A stretch of 64,000 nucleotides of DNA from Acidimicrobiaceae bacterium (GTDB taxonomy: Bacteria; Actinomycetota; Acidimicrobiia; Acidimicrobiales; MedAcidi-G1), in contig NZBE01000010.1 in assembly GCA_002687745.1 (NCBI GenBank), forward strand, positions 100,666 through 164,665, given 5' to 3'. Both the position numbers and the translations under genes were made by a program. This document shows, piece by piece, positions 40,342 through 49,218 of this stretch (positions within the stretch are counted from its first letter, which is position 1; each line of letters starts with the position of its first letter). The notes under the pieces are model-generated. The model ran no database searches. It was not told where the DNA came from and saw only the letters and a program-made list of their open reading frames with translations.

Positions 40342-41088
40342 ATGACTGAAATCCCCGAACACCTCCGCAAGCGTGCCGAAGAGGCCCGCCAGAAGGCCGC
40401 AGGCGCGACCGGGGCCGACAAGCCGGCCGACGCTGCCCCATCCGAGGCGACAGCATCAGGCGGCGAGGCGGCCGAGGGCCGGATTCCGGTCCACCTGCTG
40501 GACCGCAGCAGGGCAGCAGCCAACCAACCGGCTCCAGACGCCGACCCGGCTCCGGCCGGTGGCGGAGCACCCGCGCCGAGCAGCGGCCCCGACGGGCACA
40601 ACCAGCGCCTCCTCACCGTCGTCAAGTCCGGCTCGATCCAGGACGCCAAGTCGGTTCCCCAGGACAAGGTGCACGTCTGGCCCCACCTGCTGGTGGCTGA
40701 GTTCCTGGCAGCCCTGGCCGTCACCCTGTTCCTGCTGGCGTTCTCGATCTTCGTCAACGCACCCCTGCTCGACCTGGCGAACTTCAACCAGACCCCCAAC
40801 CCGTCAAAGGCACCCTGGTACTTCCTCGGACTCCAGGAGATGCTCACCATGTTCCACCCGATGGTGGCGGGCGTGACCATCCCCGGTATCGGCCTCATCC
40901 TCCTGGCGATGGCGCCCTACATCGACAAGAACCCCTCCAAGGCACCCGAGGACCGCAAGTTCGCCATCTCGCTCATGACCGTCCACCTAATGTTCTGGGC
41001 CGTCCTCGTGATGATCGGCTCGTTCTTCCGCGGCCCCGGCTTCAACTTCATCTTCCCATGGAACAGCGGCCTGTTCTTCGAACTGTGA
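40342..41088 (+). CDS. Cytochrome b subunit IV-like protein with long N-terminal extension
   Basis: A 248-residue protein corresponding to b6f subunit IV. The first 95 residues are a soluble Ala/Pro/Glu-rich extension that begins TEIPEHLRKRAEEAR and repeats the theme at about 47-57 (RIPVHLLDRSR). Three helices follow (about 115-135, 170-190 and 210-230). The Qo-site motif is APWYF (about 152-156) in place of PEWY. Start at ATG 40342, 15 bases after the cytochrome b stop. It forms the quinol site with the preceding subunit. Confidence 0.9.
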   Translation: MTEIPEHLRKRAEEARQKAAGATGADKPADAAPSEATASGGEAAEGRIPVHLLDRSRAAANQPAPDADPAPAGGGAPAPSSGPDGHNQRLLTVVKSGSIQDAKSVPQDKVHVWPHLLVAEFLAALAVTLFLLAFSIFVNAPLLDLANFNQTPNPSKAPWYFLGLQEMLTMFHPMVAGVTIPGIGLILLAMAPYIDKNPSKAPEDRKFAISLMTVHLMFWAVLVMIGSFFRGPGFNFIFPWNSGLFFEL

Positions 41089-41134
41089 TGTCCATGCCCA
41101 CCCACCTCGCGGCCTCAGGCCGGAACCCCGGGAG

Positions 41135-41151
41135 CTGATCCGTGGTAGTCG
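41135..41151 (+). repeat. 17-base repeat, copy 1 (at the Rieske start)
   Basis: CTGATCCGTGGTAGTCG spans the Rieske GTG start. An identical copy lies at 44250-44266 just after the last gene of the same operon. Confidence 0.7.
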
Positions 41152-42017
41152 TGATCCCAATCGTCCTGCTCGTGGTGCTCGCAGGGGTGCTGCTTGTAGG
41201 AACATCCCGGCGACGTGAACAAAGGGCGGCCGGCCTGTCCCGCGAGGCCCGTCGCAGCGACAAGGCCAGCCTCGCCCTTTCGGCAGGTGACGGCGACACT
41301 GCCCCAACTGGCCGCCAGGTGGAACACGAAGCCATCGCAACCAGGAAGGTGGTAGACGCACCGGTCGTCGAGTCGGCACCCGCCGAGCCGTTCGTGGCAC
41401 CCGATCCGCTGGCCCTGGGCGTGTCCCGCCGGCAGTTCTTCAATCGCAGCATCGTGGGCATGATGGGCCTCGGCCTCTCCGGCTTTGGCGGCGCATGCAT
41501 AGCCTTCCTCTGGCCACAGGGCGTGAGCGGCTTCGGCTCCAAGATCAAGGTCGGCAACATGATCGAGCTTCTGGCCGAGATCAAGGACAAGAACGGCTTC
41601 GTCTACATGCCCGAAGGCCGAATGTGGATCACCGCGTATCCGAACGGCGCCGTGGAAAAAGCCCGGACGGCCTACTCCTCACCTGAGTTGACCGGCATGG
41701 CGGCCGGGGTCGAGAGCGGATTCGAGAGCGGGGTCGTCGCCCTGTACCAGAAGTGCCCCCACCTGGGCTGTCGGGTACCCGAGTGCGTGTCGTCGCAGTG
41801 GTTCGAGTGCCCCTGCCACGGTTCTCAGTTCAACCAGGTCGGAGAAAAGCGCGGAGGACCCGCACCGAGGGGCATGGACCGGTTCGCCATGACCGTGGCC
41901 GACGGCGTGCTCACGGTTGACACCGGCACGATCGTTCAGGGACCCCCCATCGGAACCAACACCACCGGCCAGGAGGCCGAGGGTCCGCACTGCATAGGCG
42001 CCGCCGACGGCCACTAG
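41142..42017 (+). CDS. qcrA: Rieske iron-sulfur protein
   Basis: A 291-residue Rieske subunit. The [2Fe-2S] ligands are Cys205/His207 (CPHLGC) and Cys223/His226 (CPCH), with Cys210 and Cys225 for the disulfide. There are two hydrophobic segments: residues 2-20 and about 103-124. The latter is preceded by a twin-arginine-like SRRQFFN (95-101), so folding before export is likely. A long charged stretch (22-95) links them. GTG 41142 lies after GGGAG. Function: transfers one electron from menaquinol to cytochrome c. Confidence 0.94.
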   Translation: MVVVIPIVLLVVLAGVLLVGTSRRREQRAAGLSREARRSDKASLALSAGDGDTAPTGRQVEHEAIATRKVVDAPVVESAPAEPFVAPDPLALGVSRRQFFNRSIVGMMGLGLSGFGGACIAFLWPQGVSGFGSKIKVGNMIELLAEIKDKNGFVYMPEGRMWITAYPNGAVEKARTAYSSPELTGMAAGVESGFESGVVALYQKCPHLGCRVPECVSSQWFECPCHGSQFNQVGEKRGGPAPRGMDRFAMTVADGVLTVDTGTIVQGPPIGTNTTGQEAEGPHCIGAADGH

Positions 42018-42051
42018 GCCCGCCCCGTCAGGAGACCAACGAGACAACCCG

Positions 42052-43242
42052 ATGATCCTCGCAGCAAGCACACAACGCACAGTCGGCCTGGTGCTGGCCG
42101 TTCTCGTGATGGTCGGGCTCGTCGTATACATGCTCTTCAACTTCCGTATCGGAAAGCGCGAGGTCGGCTCCGAGATCGACCTGGCTGCCAACCGGACACC
42201 CCATGTCGACGACCTCGAGCTGGAAACCAGGGTGCTCGATCGGAGTCTCGCCTGGTCGCTCGTCACGCTCGCAGCCATCTCCCTGGTACTGCCCATGTAC
42301 TGGCTGATGGAACCGGCCCGACAGGAGAACGCAGCCATCGACTGGGTCGGCCGCTTCGAGGTCAAGGGTGCCAGAATCTTCGAGGACGGTTGCGCCAACT
42401 GCCACGGACCAGGCGGTGTCGGTGGGGTGGCGGCCTTCACCATCGCGGACCCTGATGGCCAGTTCGTGGCCCAGGTCGAGTGGAAGGCGCCTGCACTAAC
42501 AACGGCCCTCTCCCGCTTCAGCGAGGCAGAGGTAACCGATATCCTCAACTACGGCCGTCCGGGCACCCCGATGCCGGCCTGGGGCCTGTCCGGCGGTGGC
42601 CCGCTGACCACCCAACAGGTCGAACAGCTTGTCGTGTACCTGCGGTCCATCCAGCTAGACCAGGACGCTGCTACGGCCGAGATCAGCTCAGGTATCCGAG
42701 CCGGGGTAGGGGCCGTGGTAACGGCAGCCGATCCGTCCCTAACCGATCGCGATGACGTCGACGCAGCAATCGATACATGGCTCGAAGGTGCAACCGATCC
42801 GGCCAGCGACGACTACCTGTTGTACGGTGAACTTCTCTTCAACAACGCTTCGGCACAGGACGCCAACAACTGTGCCCGCTGCCATACCCCCGGCTTCTCC
42901 TTCGGGGCGACCAGCGAGGCCGCCACAGCCGACCTGCTCGAGGCGTGGCCGCGGCTGGCCGAGTCCGGGATACTCACCGGTTGGCAGCCTGGAGCAGGCC
43001 ACGTGGGCCCTGACCTTGCCGGTGTCGAGGCCCACTTCTCAACGAGCCAGCGGCAGTCCGAGTTCATCCGCGCCGGGTCCGAGGTGGGCATCGGCTTCGG
43101 CAACGCACGGACCGGCTCGGGCGGCATGCCCGGATACGGCGGACGGGTCGATGATCTCGACGTGATCGGAACCGTCGAGCGCAGCCAGCTGCTCACGCCT
43201 GAACAGATTGACGCCATCGTGGCCTACGAGAGGAGCCTCTGA
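42052..43242 (+). CDS. Membrane-anchored diheme cytochrome c
   Basis: A 396-residue protein with two membrane helices (about 10-30 and 66-86) and an extracytoplasmic part with two heme c motifs: CANCH (Cys114, Cys117, His118) and CARCH (Cys274, Cys277, His278). Candidate Met ligands are in GTPMPAW and GGMPGYGG. Each heme domain is of class I type. It is probably the electron acceptor of the Rieske protein, replacing cytochrome c1. It overlaps the next gene by one base (TGATG). Confidence 0.92.
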   Translation: MILAASTQRTVGLVLAVLVMVGLVVYMLFNFRIGKREVGSEIDLAANRTPHVDDLELETRVLDRSLAWSLVTLAAISLVLPMYWLMEPARQENAAIDWVGRFEVKGARIFEDGCANCHGPGGVGGVAAFTIADPDGQFVAQVEWKAPALTTALSRFSEAEVTDILNYGRPGTPMPAWGLSGGGPLTTQQVEQLVVYLRSIQLDQDAATAEISSGIRAGVGAVVTAADPSLTDRDDVDAAIDTWLEGATDPASDDYLLYGELLFNNASAQDANNCARCHTPGFSFGATSEAATADLLEAWPRLAESGILTGWQPGAGHVGPDLAGVEAHFSTSQRQSEFIRAGSEVGIGFGNARTGSGGMPGYGGRVDDLDVIGTVERSQLLTPEQIDAIVAYERSL

Positions 43243-44252
43243 TGAGTGCATTCGTCATGCTCGCAGGCCTCGCCTACAACCCGCACATCGCCGGGATCCT
43301 CGTCGTAGCAACGGGCGTAGTTGTTCTCATTGGATCCGTGTGGCTGCTGCTTGCCACCAACTCTGGCATCAGGGTCGGAACGCTGCTGGCCGTAACCTCC
43401 CTCATGGGGTGGATGGTGATCATGGGGTCCACCTGGTGGATGTACGGCAAGGGCTGGCAGGGGAGCAGCGCTTCATGGATCACCGTCGACATCAACGTCG
43501 GTGACCTGGCGGCCAGCGGCCTTCCAGAAGCAAGGCAACTTCCCAACCCCGGCGACCTGCCGTCCGGCTACGAAATGGTCGTGTCGTCAGGTGATGCAGT
43601 GGCAATGGCCGAATACGGCACCCTCCCGACATCCGACGAGTACCCCGACCTTCCCGCTGACGAACTCCAGATGCTTCGCGCAGACCGGCAGGTACGCAAC
43701 GAGACGGTCACCAGATCTGAACTGGCAGCGGTCGCGCCAGAGGTGACGGCCGCTGCGGGCCTCGGCAACCTCGGTGGCTGGCGCCTGCTGGCGACGACCG
43801 AGGCCGGCGACGCGCAGGCCCAGGCAGTCGCCGATGTCCTGTCACACAGTGATCTCGGGTTCGGCTCCACCGGAGACTTCAAGCTGCTGGATGCGTTCAC
43901 CATGGGCGGTAAGCCGACGCTGCCCAAGGACCCGGCCCGGTGGGACCGCATAAGCCTCTGGGTCACCAACTCCGCCCGGATAACCAACCCGGTGAAGTAC
44001 ACGGTCGTCCAGCTGCAGTCGGTTGTCGACCAGGCGACCATCCCCGGTGAGGCACCGCCTCGGCCAATTGCAGACGCCGATGAGCCCGTCGTCTCGGTGA
44101 TCATGGTCCGGGACCTCGGCAGCGTCAGGCTCCGGCCTGCACTCGTCACCATCGGATCGCTACTGGTCTTCCTCGCGCTCTGCCACTGGCTCCATGTCCG
44201 TGACAAGGAGGTCATGGCACGGCGCAGGGAGTTCGAAGCGGCAGGAGCCTGA
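43242..44252 (+). CDS. Membrane protein of the cytochrome bc operon, unknown function
   Basis: A 336-residue protein with two N-terminal helices (about 16-40 and 45-68), a soluble domain of about 220 residues, and a C-terminal helix (about 300-320) ending in a basic tail (RDKEVMARRREFEAAG). No cofactor motif or known family. Its stop-start overlap with the cytochrome c gene argues that it is an accessory or structural subunit of the same complex. The extracytoplasmic side of the soluble domain is inferred from helix count only. Confidence 0.78.
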   Translation: MSAFVMLAGLAYNPHIAGILVVATGVVVLIGSVWLLLATNSGIRVGTLLAVTSLMGWMVIMGSTWWMYGKGWQGSSASWITVDINVGDLAASGLPEARQLPNPGDLPSGYEMVVSSGDAVAMAEYGTLPTSDEYPDLPADELQMLRADRQVRNETVTRSELAAVAPEVTAAAGLGNLGGWRLLATTEAGDAQAQAVADVLSHSDLGFGSTGDFKLLDAFTMGGKPTLPKDPARWDRISLWVTNSARITNPVKYTVVQLQSVVDQATIPGEAPPRPIADADEPVVSVIMVRDLGSVRLRPALVTIGSLLVFLALCHWLHVRDKEVMARRREFEAAGA

Positions 44253-44266
44253 TCCGTGGTAGTCGC
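44250..44266 (+). repeat. 17-base repeat, copy 2 (after the bc operon)
   Basis: Identical to 41135-41151. Here it does not start a gene (the frame soon stops), so it looks like a duplicated scrap of the Rieske start region between the bc and nuo operons. Confidence 0.7.
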
Positions 44267-44301
44267 CTGCAGAGACGCCTGCCGGCGCCCGGGAGGTTGA
44301 C

Positions 44302-44778
44302 GTGCTCGGCCAGTACCTGCCCCTTGTGTTCCTGTTTGCGCTGGCATTTCTCTTTGCTGCGCTGAGCTTCTTCGCTTCACGGCTGCTAGCCCCACGCAGC
44401 CCCAACGACAAGAAGGAAGCCCCGTACGAGTGCGGGATCATTCCCGGGCGCGAAGCACCCGAGCGCTTCCCGGTGCGCTTCTTTCTGGTGGCGATGATCT
44501 TCATCGTCTTCGACATCGAGATCATCTTCTTCTACCCGTGGGCGATAGCACACGGCGAGATCGGACTGTTCGGCCTCGTCGCCGTGCTCATCTTCTCCCT
44601 GGCCGTGTTCGAGTCCTTCGTCTACCTGATCGGCAACGGCGCCCTCGAGTGGGGGCCGCTCAGCCGTGAGGCACCGGGTGGAGGCGTCGTGTCGGCAGGG
44701 CGCACCTCGTCGACAACGGTCTCGCGGGCAGGCATCCGCCAGGTGGGCCTCGACGGCCGACCCGGGGGGAATGCCTGA
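44302..44778 (+). CDS. nuoA: NADH-quinone oxidoreductase subunit A (first complex I)
   Basis: Small membrane subunit of complex I, 158 residues, with three helices. Conserved loop YECGIIPG (about 41-48) and [15 protein letters not shown] (about 66-80) carry the family acidic residues. The C-terminal 45 residues are an extra polar tail compared with shorter homologues. GTG 44302 has GGGAGG eight bases upstream. It is the first gene of the nuoA-N operon and overlaps nuoB by one base. Confidence 0.95.
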   Translation: MLGQYLPLVFLFALAFLFAALSFFASRLLAPRSPNDKKEAPYECGIIPGREAPERFPVRFFLVAMIFIVFDIEIIFFYPWAIAHGEIGLFGLVAVLIFSLAVFESFVYLIGNGALEWGPLSREAPGGGVVSAGRTSSTTVSRAGIRQVGLDGRPGGNA

Positions 44779-45386
44779 TGCGACGCCTTCCGATCCTGGG
44801 CGACGTGTCCCGGGTCTCCGACGACGGCCTCGAGGGCCTCGAACACAACTTCGTGACAGCGCGCATCGAGGACCTCGTGAAATGGTCGCGGGCACGCAGC
44901 TGCTGGCCGGCCACGTTCGGGCTGGCATGTTGTGCGATCGAGATGATGGCCACCGGCGCCGCCCACTACGACCTGGCCCGCTACGGAATGGAGGTCTTCC
45001 GTGCCTCTCCCCGACAGGCCGACCTGATGATTGTGGCCGGGCGGGTTTCACAGAAGATGGCGCCGATACTGCGGCAGATCTACGACCAGATGATGGAACC
45101 CAAGTGGGTCATCTCCATGGGCGTGTGTGCATCGAGTGGTGGCATGTTCAACAACTACGCCATCGTCCAGGGCGTCGACCAGGTGGTTCCCGTTGACGTG
45201 TACGCCCCGGGCTGCCCGCCGGGACCCGAGACCCTCATGCATGCCATCCTCACCCTTCACGAGAGCATCCGTACCGGTGAGCTGACACGCCGCCGAGAGG
45301 CCAATGACGGTGGTGCGGCGATCCACGTTGAGGCCCCGCTCCCAGAGGACACAACGGAACAACCGGTCCAACTGGGTTCCCGATGA
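44778..45386 (+). CDS. nuoB: NADH-quinone oxidoreductase subunit B (first complex I)
   Basis: Peripheral-arm subunit carrying the terminal cluster N2, which hands electrons to quinone; 202 residues. The N2 ligands are Cys51 and Cys52 (LACCAIEM), Cys117 (MGVCASSGG) and Cys146 (APGCPPGPE). The N-terminal 40 residues and C-terminal tail (from about 172) are extended relative to the second copy at 59947. It overlaps nuoC by four bases (ATGA). Confidence 0.96.
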   Translation: MRRLPILGDVSRVSDDGLEGLEHNFVTARIEDLVKWSRARSCWPATFGLACCAIEMMATGAAHYDLARYGMEVFRASPRQADLMIVAGRVSQKMAPILRQIYDQMMEPKWVISMGVCASSGGMFNNYAIVQGVDQVVPVDVYAPGCPPGPETLMHAILTLHESIRTGELTRRREANDGGAAIHVEAPLPEDTTEQPVQLGSR

Positions 45387-45853
45387 CCACGGTTCCCGAG
45401 ACGTCGTCGTTCGGCCAGCGGGTGCTGCACCCGTTGCCCGACCAGCTGTACGCAACGGTCAGTGACCTGCGCGACGAGGGCTTCCTGACAGCAGTCGACG
45501 TGACCGCCGTCGACTACATGGCACATCCGGGCCGAACCGATCTGCCAGCCGATGTCAGCCCCGAACGCTTCGAGGTCGTCGTTTCCCTTCACGCACACCA
45601 GAGCCATGAGCGTGTGCGACTGCGGATCCAGGTCCCCGTCGACGATCCGGTCGTCCCCTCCCTCTTCGACCTGTTCCCTGGAACCGAGGCCATGGAACGG
45701 GAGGTCTTCGACCTCTTCGGCATCACGTTCGACGGCCACCCGGACATGACCCGGATCCTGCTTCCCGAGGAATGGGAGGGCCATCCGCTCCGAAAGGACG
45801 TCGACACCGGCCGGATACCCGTCCAGTTCAGGGAAGCCCCGGTGCAGCGGTGA
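45383..45853 (+). CDS. nuoC: NADH-quinone oxidoreductase subunit C (first complex I)
   Basis: 30-kDa-type subunit of the connecting module, 156 residues. The family signature [35 protein letters not shown] falls at about 103-137. It is shorter than the second copy (233 residues), mostly at the N-terminus. It overlaps nuoB and nuoD by four bases each. Confidence 0.95.
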   Translation: MTTVPETSSFGQRVLHPLPDQLYATVSDLRDEGFLTAVDVTAVDYMAHPGRTDLPADVSPERFEVVVSLHAHQSHERVRLRIQVPVDDPVVPSLFDLFPGTEAMEREVFDLFGITFDGHPDMTRILLPEEWEGHPLRKDVDTGRIPVQFREAPVQR

Positions 45854-47154
45854 GCAGCGGAGCGCCGGAAGGCACCCTCTCCGACCTCGGCAGCGCCGAG
45901 CGGGTTCACCGCCGCGACGGCAGTGCGGTCCTGCGGGTAGGCGAGGGCGAGGCATTCGAACTGGCTGGCGATCCCGACAACCCCGACGACGACGAGCGCA
46001 TGATCTTGAACATGGGGCCGTCGCACCCCTCCACCCACGGCGTCCTGCGCCTGATGCTCGAGATGGAGGGCGAGACCGTGCTGCGGACCAAGCCGGTCAT
46101 CGGCTACCTGCACACGGGCATGGAGAAGACAGGCGAGAACCTGAGCTACCTCCAGGGACCCACGAACGTCACCAGGATGGACTACGCCGCTCCACTGTTC
46201 TCCGAGCTGGCGTTCTCCCTGGCGACCGAGAAACTGCTCGGGATCGAGGTCCCTCCACGGGCCACCTGGATCCGGATGCTCATGTGCGAGCTGAACCGGG
46301 TGGCCTCACATCTGCTGTTCCAGGCGACCAACGGCATGGACCTGGGTGCCGTCTCAATGATGATCTACGGCTGGCGCGAACGCGAAGAGGTACTCCGGTT
46401 CTTCGAGAAGGTCACCGGCCTCCGGATGAACCACAACTACATCCGACCCGGTGGCGTGGCGGCCGACCTCCCCGACGGATGGCAGGACGACGTTCGTCGG
46501 CTGCTGGACCTGATCCCACCGAGGCTCGACGAGTACGACACCCTGCTGACCGGCCAACCCATCTTCAGGGAGCGTCTCCAGGGAGTCGGCGTCATGACAC
46601 CAGCCGAGGCCCTTGCACTCTCGGCCACCGGCCCGATCCTGCGCTCCACCGGATACGCCTGGGACCTGCGACGCGACGAGCCGTACCTGGCCTACGACCA
46701 GGTCGACTTCGACGTCCTCGTGGGCACCTACGGCGACTCCTTCGACCGGTTCGCCATACGCCTGAACGAGACACGTGAATCGCTGCGCATCGTCGAGCAG
46801 GTCCTCGACCAGATGCCCGGCGGCGACTACCGCACCCAGGACCAGAAGGTCACACCACCACCGAGGGCACGCATCGACGACTCCATGGAGGCCCTGATCC
46901 ACCACTTCAAGATCTTCACCGAGGGATTCCACGTGCCCGAGGGCGAGGTCTACGTGGCTGTCGAGTCCCCCCGCGGCGAGCTGGGCTGCTACCTGGTGTC
47001 CGATGGTGGTCCCAACCCATACCGGATGCACATCAGGGGTCCCAGCTTTGTCAACCTCCAGACGCTCCCGCACCTCATGGAGGGTGGCCTCATCGCCGAC
47101 GCCGTGGCCGTGATCTCATCGGTGGACCCGATCATGGGCGAGGTGGACCGCTGA
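45850..47154 (+). CDS. nuoD: NADH-quinone oxidoreductase subunit D (first complex I)
   Basis: 49-kDa subunit that forms the quinone site with NuoB; 434 residues. Signatures HPSTHGVLRLMLEMEGE with the quinone-contacting His and GYLHTGMEKTGENL are near residues 59-92; the C-terminus ends IMGEVDR. GTG 45850 overlaps the nuoC stop (GTGA); the first 50 residues are a non-conserved polar extension. It overlaps nuoE by one base. Confidence 0.96.
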   Translation: MSSGAPEGTLSDLGSAERVHRRDGSAVLRVGEGEAFELAGDPDNPDDDERMILNMGPSHPSTHGVLRLMLEMEGETVLRTKPVIGYLHTGMEKTGENLSYLQGPTNVTRMDYAAPLFSELAFSLATEKLLGIEVPPRATWIRMLMCELNRVASHLLFQATNGMDLGAVSMMIYGWREREEVLRFFEKVTGLRMNHNYIRPGGVAADLPDGWQDDVRRLLDLIPPRLDEYDTLLTGQPIFRERLQGVGVMTPAEALALSATGPILRSTGYAWDLRRDEPYLAYDQVDFDVLVGTYGDSFDRFAIRLNETRESLRIVEQVLDQMPGGDYRTQDQKVTPPPRARIDDSMEALIHHFKIFTEGFHVPEGEVYVAVESPRGELGCYLVSDGGPNPYRMHIRGPSFVNLQTLPHLMEGGLIADAVAVISSVDPIMGEVDR

Positions 47155-47807
47155 TGGGCTACTTCAGCGAGGCCAACGAGGTCCTGGCCGCCGAGATCAT
47201 CGACAGGTATCCGAGGCCCAGGTCTGCCGTCATACCGCTGCTTCACCTCGCTCAGGAACAGGAGGGCTGGGTAACCCGCGAGGCAATGCTCCAGATAGCG
47301 GACCTCACAGGAGTGACCGCCGCGGAAGTCCTCGGAACGGGCAGCTTCTATGAGATGTTCAAGTTCCATCCTGTGGGGCGGTACATGGTCAACGTCTGCA
47401 CCAACATCTCATGCCAGCTCCTGGGTGGAGAGGAACTCCTGGATCACGTCGAGTCCACCCTCGGTGTCAGTGCCGGCGATACGACCGAGGACGGGATGTT
47501 CACCGTCGAGGACGTCGAGTGCGTGGCCGCATGCACCGAGGCCCCGTGCTTCACGGTCAACTACAGGTACTTCCACAGGGCAACCCCGGAGGTGTTCGAC
47601 CAGGTGGTGTCCGACCTGCGTGACGGCCACAGCCCTGTCGAAAGGGGTAGCGCCGGTGATTCCGGCGACATGCCCGAACACGGCACTCTCGGACGGGTGC
47701 GCCAGGAGATACCCGTCGACAAGATGGCAGGCGTGGTCGCACCCGAGAAGGCAGGGGAGCAACCGGTTTGGCTGCCCGGCCCAGCGGAGGTCGACGCCGA
47801 TGGCTGA
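47154..47807 (+). CDS. nuoE: NADH-quinone oxidoreductase subunit E (first complex I)
   Basis: 24-kDa subunit of the NADH module with the [2Fe-2S] cluster N1a; 217 residues. Ligand cysteines are in CTNISC (about 83-88) and CVAACTEAP (about 123-131). The N-terminal helical domain has AVIPLLHLAQEQEGWV. A C-terminal tail of about 55 residues is extra. It overlaps nuoF by eight bases. Confidence 0.95.
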   Translation: MGYFSEANEVLAAEIIDRYPRPRSAVIPLLHLAQEQEGWVTREAMLQIADLTGVTAAEVLGTGSFYEMFKFHPVGRYMVNVCTNISCQLLGGEELLDHVESTLGVSAGDTTEDGMFTVEDVECVAACTEAPCFTVNYRYFHRATPEVFDQVVSDLRDGHSPVERGSAGDSGDMPEHGTLGRVRQEIPVDKMAGVVAPEKAGEQPVWLPGPAEVDADG

Positions 47808-49218
47808 CACCTGCCAGACCTCTGACGGCTACGTGCCTCACGCCCCGGGCTACGTGGCTAACGGTGGACCGACCCTGCTGACCAGCAGGTTCCTGTTTGA
47901 GGACTCCCACACCCTTGAACGTTCCATGCACACCGGCGGCTATGCGGGCCTGCGCACAGCGCTCTCACGTGTCCCGGCAGAGGTCCACGACGAGGTGAGG
48001 CAGGCAACCCTGCTCGGGCGTGGAGGCGCCGGCTTCCCGGCGGGTGTCAAGTGGGGGTTCTGCCCCGACGGGGTGTGGCCCCGCTACCTCGTGGTGAACG
48101 GTGACGAGAGTGAGCCGGGGACCTACAAGGACCGCCTCCTCATGGAGAGGGATCCACACCAGTTGATAGAGGGCTGCCTCATCGCCTGCTACGCCCTCGG
48201 GCTGTCGCAGTGCTTCCTCTACGTACGCGGCGAGATGGCGCTCGCCCAGGAACGGATCGCCGTTGCACTCAACGAGGCCTATGAAGCAGACCTGGTCGGA
48301 GCGAACGTGCTCGGATCTGACTTCTCGGTCGACATCGTCCTGCACTGGGGTGCCGGCGCCTACATAGTCGGCGAGGAGACGGCCCTCATCGAGAGCCTCG
48401 AGGGCAACCGCGGCATGCCGAGGCTGAAGCCCCCCTACTTTCCTGCGGCCATCGGCCTCTACGGCCAGCCCACGATCGTGAACAACGTCGAGACCCTCTC
48501 CAACCTGCCCTGGATCATGGAGAACGGTGCCGACGCCTACAAGGGGTACGGCTCAGAGGCATCTCCCGGTACCCGGCTGTTCGCGGTCTCAGGCCACGTC
48601 TCGCGGCCCGGGGTCTATGAGGTGGAACAGGGTGTCACCACATTCCGCGACCTCTTCTACGGAGACGACTACTGCCGCGGCATTCGTGACGGCAACGAGT
48701 TGAAGGCGTTCATCCCCGGAGGCGGCTCGGCCCCGTGGTTCTTCGGTGAACACCTGGACCTGCCACTCGAGGCCCGCACCGTGTCCGAGGCGGGTTCCAT
48801 GCTCGGCTCCGGTGCCATCGTGGTGATGGACGAAACGACCGATGCCGTGAAGGCATGCCTGCGGCTGGTCCGCTTCTACGCAAACGAGTCCTGTGGCAAG
48901 TGCGCGCCGTGCCGTGAGGGAACCAGCTGGGAGCAGAAGATCCTCCAGCGCATCCACGACGGTGAGGGTCGACCATCTGACATCGACCTGCTCCTGAGCG
49001 TCGGCAACCACATCAGCCCCGGCCCCTATCCCGTGGCGTCCTTTGACGCCGAGGGTTTCGAGGCGGTGCCGTTTCCTCCGAGCCAGACCACCATCTGCCC
49101 GCTCGGGCCGTCGTCGGTGGCACCCATCACATCGGCGATTCGTCGGTTCCGCGAGGAGTTCGAGGCCCTGATCACCCGCAGCGACTCAATCCCCGTCGTG
49201 TCGGAGGCGGGCGCATGA
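47800..49218 (+). CDS. nuoF: NADH-quinone oxidoreductase subunit F (first complex I)
   Basis: 51-kDa flavoprotein that oxidises NADH; 472 residues. The FMN/NADH glycine loop GRGGAGFPAG is at 73-82, GAGAYIVGEETALIESLEG around 184-202, and the N3 [4Fe-4S] ligands Cys365, Cys368, Cys371 (SCGKCAPC) and Cys433 (TTICPLG). ATG 47800 was chosen because the longer frame upstream is antiphase to nuoE. Together with nuoE and nuoG it makes this a true NADH-oxidising complex. Confidence 0.96.
   Translation: MADTCQTSDGYVPHAPGYVANGGPTLLTSRFLFEDSHTLERSMHTGGYAGLRTALSRVPAEVHDEVRQATLLGRGGAGFPAGVKWGFCPDGVWPRYLVVNGDESEPGTYKDRLLMERDPHQLIEGCLIACYALGLSQCFLYVRGEMALAQERIAVALNEAYEADLVGANVLGSDFSVDIVLHWGAGAYIVGEETALIESLEGNRGMPRLKPPYFPAAIGLYGQPTIVNNVETLSNLPWIMENGADAYKGYGSEASPGTRLFAVSGHVSRPGVYEVEQGVTTFRDLFYGDDYCRGIRDGNELKAFIPGGGSAPWFFGEHLDLPLEARTVSEAGSMLGSGAIVVMDETTDAVKACLRLVRFYANESCGKCAPCREGTSWEQKILQRIHDGEGRPSDIDLLLSVGNHISPGPYPVASFDAEGFEAVPFPPSQTTICPLGPSSVAPITSAIRRFREEFEALITRSDSIPVVSEAGA

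Noticed and set aside
44253-44301. Short frame beginning at the second 17-base repeat
   Set aside because: After GTG GTA GTC it reads only a few residues before stopping, with no coding character; it is treated as a duplicated scrap.
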